Below the pieces are notes generated by a model. The model was not told the DNA's origin. It was given only the letters and a program-made list of their open reading frames with translations, and made no database searches. Below, in pieces: positions 41,827 through 48,554 of a stretch of 64,000 nucleotides of DNA. The DNA is taken from assembly GCA_028876385.1 (NCBI GenBank), contig JAGWSF010000001.1:1-64000 (forward strand). Reading direction: 5' to 3'. A program made the position numbers and the translations under genes. The DNA is from Acidobacteriota bacterium (GTDB taxonomy: Bacteria; Actinomycetota; Acidimicrobiia; Acidimicrobiales; Palsa-688). Numbering within the stretch: position 1 is the first letter of the stretch; every line of letters begins with the position of its first letter.

Positions 41827-41933
41827 GGCCAAGTTCTTGCCACAACCGCCACGGTCGCCGCCAGGGTCCAAAGTCCCTTATCGGCCCGGGACGGGAGCGT
41901 ACCGGCCGGACCGGCGCGCGACACCGGCGACGG

Positions 41934-42335
41934 TCAGAGCTCGAATCGGTATCCGTGCACGAGGGTCGGGGTGACGATGAACCCCGTCGGCGGCGCCGTG
42001 GGGGCGGCCGCGGCGCGGCCGACGGCCATCACCGTCCACCTCCCGCCGGCGCCGTCATCGCCCGACGCCTGCAGCCCCACGATCTGCTGATCGAGGGCGG
42101 CGGCCACCGGGAGGCCGGCGGGGACGGTCAGGTGGATGCCCTCGGTCCCCGTCCGGTAGCGGACCGGTACCACCATCGGCAGGGCGTCCACCGACAGGAC
42201 CACCACGCCGGTGTCGCCGGCGTCGAGCCACGCCAGGCACTCGGCGGCCGGCAAGCTGGGACCCGCCGAGGCGTCGAAGGTGGCGACGAGCGGCTCCCAG
42301 ACCGCCGCCCAGTCAGGAGATTCACGGTCCGCCAC
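41934..42335 (-). CDS. Pyridoxamine 5'-phosphate oxidase-like flavin-binding protein (copy 2)
   Basis: 133 aa from GTG 42335 with GGAG eight bases upstream. The same split-barrel core as its neighbour: ECLAWLDAGDTGVVVLSVDALPMVVPVRYRTGTEGIHLTVPAG. The two genes are low-identity paralogues and probably one transcript. It diverges from a flavoprotein disulfide reductase gene at 42463 with a 127-base gap, so a shared redox role is possible but not shown. Confidence 0.74.
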   Translation of the reverse strand: MADRESPDWAAVWEPLVATFDASAGPSLPAAECLAWLDAGDTGVVVLSVDALPMVVPVRYRTGTEGIHLTVPAGLPVAAALDQQIVGLQASGDDGAGGRWTVMAVGRAAAAPTAPPTGFIVTPTLVHGYRFEL

Positions 42336-42462
42336 TCGGCAAGCTCCACCACTAAGGCTTTCGGGACATCCAAAGTGCCATAAGCGGCCGGGGCGCCGCA
42401 AGGGAGCCAAGGCGGCTTCGCCTCGGACGGCGACGGTCCTCTTCAGGGGGCGCTGAGCTTCG

Positions 42463-43884
42463 GTGACCGCCGACCGGAATGTATCGGGGTGGCCGGCGGG
42501 TTCCCTAGCCGTGAAGTACGACCTGTTGGTGATCGGAGCCGGCGCGGCCGGGCTGGGTGCAGCGCGCGCCGGCCGGCGCCGGGGTGCGTCGGTGGCCGTG
42601 GTGGCCGACGGTCCGATCGGGGGAGAGTGCACCTTCGTCGGGTGCGTACCGTCCAAGACCCTCATCGAGGCGGCCCGCGCCGGCGAGACCTTCGAGGCGG
42701 CCATGAAGCGGGTCCGGTCCACCGTCGACGAGGTGGCCGCCACCGAGTCGGCGACGGTCCTGCGGGCCGAGGGTATCGACGTCATCGAGGGCCGGGCCCG
42801 CCTGGCCGGCCCGGGCCGGGTCGACGTGGACGGCCGGGCCGTCGCCTACCACCGCCTGGTGCTGGCCACCGGGACGACTCCGGCCGTCCCGCCCATCCCC
42901 GGCCTCGACGAGGCTCGGGTGCTCACCAACCAGAACGTCTTCGAGCTGGGGGGCCGCCCGGCATCCCTGCTGGTGCTCGGCGGCGGGCCGATCGGCGTCG
43001 AACTGGGCCAGGCCTTCGCCCGTCTCGGCACCGAGGTGACGGTGATCGAGGGGGACCGCCGGCTGCTCCCCCGGGAGGAGCCCGAAGCGTCGGCGCTGCT
43101 GTCCGAGGCGCTGGCCGCCGACGGGGTCCGGGTCCACACCGGATCGAAGGTGCTGTCGGCCGAGCACACCGCCACCGGGACCCGGCTGGCCCTCGAGGAC
43201 GGCAGCTCGGTGCACGGCGAGAGGATCCTGGTGGCCGCCGGGCGGCGCCCCCGCAGCGGCGATCTGGGCCTCGACGAGCACGGCGTGGCGACCGACGGGC
43301 GCGGCTTCATCGTGACCGACCGTCACCTGCGCACCAACGTGGCCGCCGTCTACGCCGCTGGGGACGTCACCGGCCGGCCGGCGTTCACCCACGCCGCCGA
43401 CGAGATGGGTCGCCTGGCCGCCAACAACGCGCTCGGCCGGCTGGCCTACCGGACCTTCTCCGAGGCGGCCCTGCCGGCGGTGACCTTCACCGATCCCGAG
43501 GTGGCCCGCGTCGGGGTCACCGAGGACACCGCGGCGGCCACCGTCCGCGGCGCCCGGGTGGCCTACCTGCCGCTCGCCCAGGTCGACCGGGCGGTGACCG
43601 CCGGGCGCACCGACGGCTACGTCAAGCTGATCGCCGGGCCCCGCCGCCTGACCGGCGGACTGGCCGGCGGCCGCCTCGTCGGGGCGACCGTCGTGGCCGC
43701 CCACGCCGGGGAGATGATCGCCGTGCCGACCCTCATGATGCGCACGGGCATGACCCCGGCCCGGGTGGCGCTCACCGTCCAGGCCTACCCCACCTGGACG
43801 CTGGGGATCCGCCAGGCGGCCGCCCAATTCTTCGTCGAGTCAGCCGGGCGGCGTTGGCGTCCGGCCCGCCCGACGGGCCGGTGA
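42463..43884 (+). CDS. FAD-dependent disulfide reductase of the MerA/lipoamide-dehydrogenase family
   Basis: 473 aa from GTG 42463 (GTG 42511, directly before the FAD motif, is an alternative). Order: FAD-binding YDLLVIGAGAAGLGAARAG; redox-active disulfide GGECTFVGCVPSKTL (C-x4-C); NAD(P)-binding LLVLGGGPIGVELGQAFARLG; FAD motif VAAVYAAGDVTGRPAF; and a C-terminal dimer domain. The usual C-terminal HPT.xE active-site pair of lipoamide and glutathione reductases is replaced by AYPTWTLGIRQAAAQFF. That resembles the corresponding region of mercuric reductases, although no MerR or C-terminal CC pair is present. The substrate is therefore open. Confidence 0.88.
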   Translation: MTADRNVSGWPAGSLAVKYDLLVIGAGAAGLGAARAGRRRGASVAVVADGPIGGECTFVGCVPSKTLIEAARAGETFEAAMKRVRSTVDEVAATESATVLRAEGIDVIEGRARLAGPGRVDVDGRAVAYHRLVLATGTTPAVPPIPGLDEARVLTNQNVFELGGRPASLLVLGGGPIGVELGQAFARLGTEVTVIEGDRRLLPREEPEASALLSEALAADGVRVHTGSKVLSAEHTATGTRLALEDGSSVHGERILVAAGRRPRSGDLGLDEHGVATDGRGFIVTDRHLRTNVAAVYAAGDVTGRPAFTHAADEMGRLAANNALGRLAYRTFSEAALPAVTFTDPEVARVGVTEDTAAATVRGARVAYLPLAQVDRAVTAGRTDGYVKLIAGPRRLTGGLAGGRLVGATVVAAHAGEMIAVPTLMMRTGMTPARVALTVQAYPTWTLGIRQAAAQFFVESAGRRWRPARPTGR

Positions 43885-43894
43885 GCGCCCGGCT

Positions 43895-44206
43895 CTACCC
43901 CTCCGGCCGGGGCCGGTGGGCTCGGCGGAACGGGGCCAGGTACCCGATGCTGGCGACGGTGAAGGGAACCAGGTAGTTGACCGCCACCCGCACCCCCGCC
44001 GTCAGCCCGAAACGACCGGAGGTGATGACCGCGCCCTGGTTGACCGCCGACAGGATGGTTCCCACCACGAGGGCCACCCTCGTGGCCGTCCGCCACGTGT
44101 ACCCCTTGGCCACTAGCACCACGAAATCCCAGACGGTGCTCCACGCCGGGGGTGGGCCCGGGCGGTCGGCCGACCGTCTCAGCGGTTCCCCGGTGTCGGC
44201 GTCCAT
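43895..44206 (-). CDS. nrtS: NrtS-like small nitrate/nitrite transporter
   Basis: 103 aa from ATG 44206, eight bases after GGAGG. Two membrane helices with the NrtS pattern: ATRVALVVGTILSAVNQGAVI and RVAVNYLVPFTVASIGYL. NrtS is a small membrane protein linked to nitrate/nitrite transport in cyanobacteria and other bacteria, where it works as an oligomer. No nitrate reductase is in the window. Confidence 0.7.
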   Translation of the reverse strand: MDADTGEPLRRSADRPGPPPAWSTVWDFVVLVAKGYTWRTATRVALVVGTILSAVNQGAVITSGRFGLTAGVRVAVNYLVPFTVASIGYLAPFRRAHRPRPEG

Positions 44207-44372
44207 GCAAGCTTCCTCCCTGTCGGTGCGACGGTCCGGTCGTGGGGTCGCGGGGGTGGTCCCGTTGCCCGACCAGGTCTGCCCGGCGGCCAGGCCCACT
44301 CGAGGCAACGTCGGAGGTGGCAACCCCGCCCGAAGCCGGTGGCTTCCGCAAACTTACAGCGAGGATGCCGCA

Positions 44373-44975
44373 ATGGAGCGGAATGCACCGGCTGGCGGTA
44401 GGGTTGGCAACGGAGTGGACAGGACGGCGCGCTCGGCGGGTTCACGATCCGATCAAGCCTTTGCCGAGTTCGTCGTGCCCGAGATCGAGGTCCTTCTGAG
44501 GGTGGCCCGGTCCCTCACCGGGCGGTCGGCTGACGCCGAGGACCTGGTCCAAGACACCCTCCTGCGGGCCTACCGCAGCATCGACTCGTTCGACGGTCGC
44601 CACCCCCGGGCGTGGCTCTTGACCATCCTGCGCAACACCCACATCAACCGCAACCGCCGGCGGCGGCCGGTCCTGCTCGACGATCCCGACGCCGATCTGG
44701 ACCGCCTGGCCGCCACTCCCGCCGCCGGGGAGACCACCGAGGGGTTGGCCCTCGGGTCACAGTTCGACGCGGCCATCGAGGACGCCTTCAACCGCTTGCC
44801 GGATCACTACCGGCAGGTGGTGGCCCTGGTGGACGTCCAGGGCTTGAGTTACGCCGAGGCCGCCGAGGCCCTGGCGTTGCCGCTCGGGACGGTCATGAGC
44901 CGACTCCACCGGGCCCGATCCCGGATGCGCAAGCGTCTGGTCGGGGCCGGACTGGCGCCAAGGAGGCAGATGTGA
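44373..44975 (+). CDS. ECF RNA polymerase sigma factor (copy 1)
   Basis: 200 aa from ATG 44373 with GAGGA upstream. Region 2 is FVVPEIEVLLRVARSLTGRSADAEDLVQDTLLRAYRSIDSFDGRHPRAWLLTILRN. Region 4 is LPDHYRQVVALVDVQGLSYAEAAEALALPLGTVMSRLHRAR. The closest functional class is the SigR/RpoE group controlled by zinc anti-sigma factors. The next gene overlaps it by GTGA and encodes such an anti-sigma. It is a clear paralogue of the sigma at 45544. Confidence 0.93.
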   Translation: MERNAPAGGRVGNGVDRTARSAGSRSDQAFAEFVVPEIEVLLRVARSLTGRSADAEDLVQDTLLRAYRSIDSFDGRHPRAWLLTILRNTHINRNRRRRPVLLDDPDADLDRLAATPAAGETTEGLALGSQFDAAIEDAFNRLPDHYRQVVALVDVQGLSYAEAAEALALPLGTVMSRLHRARSRMRKRLVGAGLAPRRQM

Positions 44976-45289
44976 GCGCACGGGCCCGACGCATGATCCC
45001 CACCAAGGAGACCGCCAGCTGCCTGCAGGTCATGCGTACCCTGCAGTCCTACCTCGACGGCGAAGTCGACGAGCTCACCGCCCGAAGGGTGGCCAGCCAC
45101 CTCGATGTCTGCCGCCGCTGCGGGCTGGAGGCATCGGTTTACCGGGAGATGAAAGCGGCCCTGTCGCGCCAGGGTCAGCCCCCGAGCCGCGAATCGCTCG
45201 AGCGGCTGCGCCGGTTCAGCTCGGCCCTCGTGCAGGGCCACGCCGAGGGTGGGGCCCACCCCGACCCGGAGCCGCCCCCCTCGGAGTGA
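44972..45289 (+). CDS. Zinc anti-sigma factor, RsrA-like, redox-type (copy 1)
   Basis: 105 aa; GTG 44972 overlaps the sigma stop and follows AGGAGG. The ZAS motif is C17-x25-H43-x3-C47-x2-C50 (SCLQVM, HLDVCRRC), the same ligand set and spacing known for RsrA (C11, H37, C41, C44). RsrA's zinc site is opened by disulfide formation, which frees the sigma factor. I infer a thiol-oxidation-sensitive partner for the upstream ECF sigma. Its 3' end overlaps by 74 bases, tail to tail, with the second anti-sigma gene. Confidence 0.88.
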   Translation: MSARARRMIPTKETASCLQVMRTLQSYLDGEVDELTARRVASHLDVCRRCGLEASVYREMKAALSRQGQPPSRESLERLRRFSSALVQGHAEGGAHPDPEPPPSE

Positions 45290-45503
45290 CCCCGTGGGGG
45301 AGGCGGCGACGCAGCGCCTGGCGGGTGGCGGCCAACCAGTCGGCCAGGTCCTGACACGAGCGGCACTGCGACAGGTGGGTGCCTACCCGCCGGGCCGTCA
45401 CGGCGTCGGCCTCGCCGTCGGCGTAGACCTCGACCAGGCGGCGCATCCGGCGGTGCTGCAGCGGGTTCACTGGCAGGTAAACCCGACGGGCGGGAGTTGC
45501 CAT
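45216..45503 (-). CDS. Zinc anti-sigma factor lacking the redox cysteine (copy 2)
   Basis: 95 aa from ATG 45503; an alternative GTG at 45470 fits a leaderless transcript. It aligns residue-for-residue with copy 1: H43-x3-C47-x2-C50 (HLSQCRSC) and the VYADGEADAVTARRVGTHL helix. The position of the redox-active cysteine (17) is a histidine (LQHRRM). It should still bind zinc but cannot form the RsrA-type disulfide with that residue, so its trigger must differ. It diverges from the second ECF sigma and ends by overlapping copy 1 antisense. Confidence 0.82.
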   Translation of the reverse strand: MATPARRVYLPVNPLQHRRMRRLVEVYADGEADAVTARRVGTHLSQCRSCQDLADWLAATRQALRRRLPHGVTPRGAAPGRGGPHPRRGPARGPS

Positions 45504-45506
45504 TCC
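45480..45506 (-). promoter_or_regulatory. SigR-type promoter toward anti-sigma 2
   Basis: On the minus strand GGAAT (45506-45502), 19 bases, GTT (45482-45480). Nine bases later lies GTG 45470, so the transcript would be leaderless. It is the mirror image of the promoter at 45509-45535. Confidence 0.5.
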
Positions 45507-45508
45507 GT

Positions 45509-45535
45509 GGAATGCCGGCTCCGACGGGACGGGTT
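45509..45535 (+). promoter_or_regulatory. SigR-type promoter toward ECF sigma 2
   Basis: GGAAT (45509-45513), 19 bases, GTT (45533-45535), then eight bases to the GTG start at 45544. The GGAAT...GTT pair is the known recognition pattern of SigR/SigH-type ECF sigmas (usual spacer about 18). It implies autoregulation and a leaderless mRNA. Confidence 0.55.
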
Positions 45536-45543
45536 CCTTTGGC

Positions 45544-46113
45544 GTGGCGGAACCGGGCCAAGGTCGTCGGGAGGCGGCCTTCGAGCGTTTCGTGCTGCCC
45601 GAGGTCGAGGTGCTGGCCCGGGTGGCGTTGGCCCTGACCCGCAACTCCGCCGACGCCGAGGACCTCGTGCAGGAGACCCTCGTGGCCGCCTTTCAGGGCC
45701 TGGACCGCTTCGACGGTGCCCACCCCCGGGCCTGGCTGCTCACCATCATGCGCAACGCCGAAGCCAAGCGGCATCGGCGGCGCCGACCGGTGCTGCTGCG
45801 CGACCCCGAGGCGGTCGAAGCCTCGGCGTGGGCCCAGCGCAACTGCGATCCCACCCAGGTGGCGGCCTCCGCCGAGCAGAGCGTGGTGGGCGACGACTTC
45901 CAAGCGGCGGTGGCCCGGTGCCTGGCTGGGCTGTCGGCCGGCCACCGCCAGGTGGTGCAGTTGGTGGACCTCGAAGGCCTGTCCTACGCCGAGGCGGCCC
46001 AGGCTCTCGGGATCCCGGTGGGGACGGTCATGAGCCGGCTGCATCGGGCCCGGGCCCGTATCCGCCGGCAGCTGGGCGAGGCGGGCCTGACCCCCCGCCG
46101 GCGCTGGCTGTGA
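45544..46113 (+). CDS. ECF RNA polymerase sigma factor (copy 2)
   Basis: 189 aa from GTG 45544. Region 2: FVLPEVEVLARVALALTRNSADAEDLVQETLVAAFQGLDRFDGAHPRAWLLTIMRN. Region 4: LSAGHRQVVQLVDLEGLSYAEAAQALGIPVGTVMSRLHRARARIRRQL. It is closely related to copy 1, so the pair looks like a local duplication with the anti-sigma gene inverted. It is followed after 61 bases, same strand, by the peroxiredoxin-like selenoprotein gene, which is probably in the same transcript and therefore under this sigma's own control. Confidence 0.93.
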   Translation: MAEPGQGRREAAFERFVLPEVEVLARVALALTRNSADAEDLVQETLVAAFQGLDRFDGAHPRAWLLTIMRNAEAKRHRRRRPVLLRDPEAVEASAWAQRNCDPTQVAASAEQSVVGDDFQAAVARCLAGLSAGHRQVVQLVDLEGLSYAEAAQALGIPVGTVMSRLHRARARIRRQLGEAGLTPRRRWL

Positions 46114-46174
46114 GCAACCCGACCACCGATGCGACCAGCTATACCGACAGGCACAACAACAGGGAGAACACCCG

Positions 46175-46729
46175 ATGCCCAGACCCGTTCCCGCCTCGAT
46201 CGACGTCTCCGACCTGAGCCTGCTGCGCCCCGACGGCACCGGACAGGCCCTCGGGGACCTGCCCGGCGTGCAGGTGCTCGTCCTGTTACGCCACCGCCAT
46301 TGAATCCCCTGCCAGCAGCACCTGGTCGAGGTGCAGAAACTCCACGATGATCCCCGCATCGGTCTGGTCGCCGTCGGCTTCAGCCCGGCCGACCGCCTGT
46401 CGGCCATCGCCCGCCACCACGGCTGGCGGGGCGAGGTGCTGTCGGACCCCGAGCGCCGGCTGTACCGGCGTCTCGGCGTGGGGCGGGCCCGGTGGTGGCG
46501 GGTCTACAACCCCGGCACCCTGGCCGTCTACGCCCGGGCCGTGATCGGTCGCCGGCGCCTGCACCGCGCCGAGGAGGACACCCGTCAGCTGGGGGCCGAC
46601 GCGGTCATGGTGCAGGCGACGGTGCGGACGCTGTGGCGGCCGGCCAGCCCCGACGACCGGCCCCCGGCCGCCGAGGTTATGGCGGCCGCCGCCGAGGCGG
46701 TCAGGCGTCGGGCCCCGGACGGGGGCTGA
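46175..46729 (+). CDS. Peroxiredoxin-like selenoprotein, TGA-encoded Sec at residue 43 (U-x-x-C)
   Basis: ATG 46175 follows AGGGAG with an 8-base spacer. The frame reads to codon 43, an in-frame TGA (46301-46303), and continues without interruption to a TGA at 46727: 184 aa in all. Around it: VLVLLRHRH-U43-IPC46-QQHLVEVQKL, exactly the redox-active position (C/U-x-x-C) of the AhpC/TSA PRX-like family. Conservation continues on both sides of the TGA: before it VSDLSLLRPDGTGQALGDL; after it LVAVGFSPADRLSAIARHHG, VLSDPERRLYRRLGVGRARW, YNPGTLAVYARAV and QLGADAVMVQATVRTLWRP. A SECIS-like hairpin follows the TGA. Expected role: thiol/selenol peroxide or disulfide reduction in the cytoplasm. No selA, selB, selC or selD lies in the window. 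Confidence 0.85.
46316..46336 (+). promoter_or_regulatory. SECIS-like hairpin for UGA recoding
   Basis: GCACCT (46318-46323) pairs with AGGTGC (46329-46334) around the loop GGTCG, extended by a C-G pair beyond an A-A mismatch. The first loop base is 21 nucleotides after the TGA. Bacterial SECIS elements lie within the coding sequence just after UGA, with a small loop having G among its first two bases; this one fits. Confidence 0.7.
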
Positions 46730-46919
46730 ACTCGGGGTCGGGATCGGGGCTGGTCCCCGGCGGTTCGACGGGGGGGAGGTCGCCGAGGGCGGCGCGCATG
46801 CGGAGGTCCCGGGCCGGGTCGGCCGGGCAGCACGTACGGGGGCGGAACCTCCCGGTCAGCGCGGCGACGGCCATCACCACGACGAACACGGCGACCAGAC
46901 TGCCAAGGACGTAGGGCAT
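46701..46919 (-). CDS. Small membrane protein with CC motif
   Basis: 72 aa, ATG 46919, with GGAG five bases upstream. One membrane helix (VLGSLVAVFVVVMAVAAL) followed by a cytoplasmic stretch GRFRPRTCCPADPARDLRMRAAL and a Pro-rich acidic tail. Function unknown; the vicinal cysteines could bind metal. Its end overlaps the selenoprotein gene tail-to-tail by 29 bases, and it diverges from the radical SAM gene with a 117-base gap. Confidence 0.75.
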   Translation of the reverse strand: MPYVLGSLVAVFVVVMAVAALTGRFRPRTCCPADPARDLRMRAALGDLPPVEPPGTSPDPDPEFSPRPGPDA

Positions 46920-47036
46920 GGCTCTCCAGGGGATCGGCTGACGCGGGAACCCGCTGGCCGGCGGCGATGTTCCCGGCTCATGCGGGGCTCGGCCGGGTGA
47001 TGGAATGATCCGGGACGTTCGGGGGGTTCTGGAACC

Positions 47037-48533
47037 ATGGAGCAGGTAGAGAGCGCGACGAGGGACCCGGCGGCCCGGCCGAGCGGCGGGAGGCCCGGCC
47101 GGCTGGCCTCGGCGGCGGGGGCGGTGCGCGCCAGGCTGGCCGAGTGGGAGCGGCTCACTCGGGCCGTCGACCCCGAGACCCGGGCCGCCTACGCCCGCCG
47201 GTGGGCCGAGCTACCGGAGCGGTCCCGCACCCCGGCCCAGACCATCGGCCGCCACGCCGTGGGCTGCGAAGGGACCCACGGCGTGTTCCCCCGCTGCAAT
47301 TTTTCCTGTCAGCCCTGCTACCACTCGGCCGAGGCCAACCGGGTGCGGACCGACGGGGACCACACGGTCTCGGAGATCACCCGCCAGATGGAACTGTTCC
47401 GCGAGCGGCGGGGTCCCCACGGTCACGCCCAGCTCATCGGGGGGGAGGTGTCGCTGCTCGACGCCGAGGATCACGCCCGGGCCTGGGAGGTGATGCGCTC
47501 GTTCGGTCGCAACCCGATGAGCATGACCCACGGGGACTTCGACTACGACTACCTGCGCCGCCTGTGCGTTCGCCCCGACGGCCGCCCCCGCTTCGGCTAC
47601 GTCTCGTTCGCCGGGCACTTCGACACCACCATGGTCGGCCGGGCCGGGGCCCGCCGCCCCGAGCGGGAGGACCAACTGCACGGCCACCGCCGGGCCTTCT
47701 GCGAGATGTTCTCCCGCCTCCACGCCGAGCACGGCATCCGCTCCTACCTGGCCCACAACATGACCGTCACCCCCGAGAACGCCGACCAGATCGCCGAGGT
47801 GGTGAGGGCGACCCGGGACATGGGGTTCAAGATGTTGTCCTTCCAGCCCGCCGCCTATGTCGGCAACAGCGTCCGCTGGAAGGGGGACTTCCGTAGCCTC
47901 GACGCCGACGCGGTGTGGTCCCGCATCGAGGAGGGCGCCGGCAGCCGCCTGCCCTGGGACGTGTTGGAGGTGGGTGACAGCCGCTGCAACCGCACGGCCT
48001 GGGGGTTCTACGTCGCCGACCGCTGGCACAGCCTCCTCGACGCCGACGACCCCCGCGACCTGGCCGCCCGGGACCGGTTCTTCCGCTACTTCGGCGGCGT
48101 GCACTTCAACGCCCCACCCAGGCTGCTGGCCGCCCGCCTGGCCCGCATCATCGTGGCCCACCCGAGCACCGTGGTCACCGCCGCCGGGTGGCTGGCCCGG
48201 GCGGTGCGCCGGGTCGGGCCGCGGCAGTTGCTGCGTCACCGGCCCCGCCCCATGACCTTCGTCATGCACCGCTTCATGCACGCCGAGGACGTGGCCCCGG
48301 CCTGGGAGCTGATGCGCCGCGGCGAGACCTCCAGCGACCCGACCATCGTGGAGGTGCAGGAACGCCTGGCCGCCTGCTCCTACGCCATGGCCCACCCCGA
48401 GACCGGGGAGCTGGTCCCGGCCTGCGTGCAGCACAGCCTCCTCGACCCCGACGAGAACCGCCAGCTGGCCCAGCTGCTGCCCCTCCCGACCCGCCGCCGC
48501 CCGGACCCGGCGCCCACTCCCGCCCCGGGCTGA
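47037..48533 (+). CDS. Radical SAM enzyme of unknown product
   Basis: 498 aa. The [4Fe-4S]/SAM motif is CNFSCQPC (C-x3-C-x2-C) near residue 85, preceded by GCEGTHGVFPR. SAM-binding strands follow (AQLIGGEVSLLD, the GGE motif; SFQPAAYVGNS). Beyond ~300 residues the C-terminal part is unusual, with AWGFYVADRWHSLLDADDPRDLAARDRFFRYFGG, a possible amphipathic helix pair and PACVQHSLLDPDENRQL. It faces tail-to-tail a four-gene operon that contains a second radical SAM domain. I cannot assign the reaction. Confidence 0.85.
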   Translation: MEQVESATRDPAARPSGGRPGRLASAAGAVRARLAEWERLTRAVDPETRAAYARRWAELPERSRTPAQTIGRHAVGCEGTHGVFPRCNFSCQPCYHSAEANRVRTDGDHTVSEITRQMELFRERRGPHGHAQLIGGEVSLLDAEDHARAWEVMRSFGRNPMSMTHGDFDYDYLRRLCVRPDGRPRFGYVSFAGHFDTTMVGRAGARRPEREDQLHGHRRAFCEMFSRLHAEHGIRSYLAHNMTVTPENADQIAEVVRATRDMGFKMLSFQPAAYVGNSVRWKGDFRSLDADAVWSRIEEGAGSRLPWDVLEVGDSRCNRTAWGFYVADRWHSLLDADDPRDLAARDRFFRYFGGVHFNAPPRLLAARLARIIVAHPSTVVTAAGWLARAVRRVGPRQLLRHRPRPMTFVMHRFMHAEDVAPAWELMRRGETSSDPTIVEVQERLAACSYAMAHPETGELVPACVQHSLLDPDENRQLAQLLPLPTRRRPDPAPTPAPG

Positions 48534-48554
48534 CGGCCGCCCCCGGCTGGCGGC

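Noticed and set aside
46331-46729. Independent downstream gene starting at GTG 46331 instead of a selenoprotein
   Set aside because: It has no ribosome site and would lack the whole redox-active segment, while the upstream frame has a good start and the same family sequence before the TGA.
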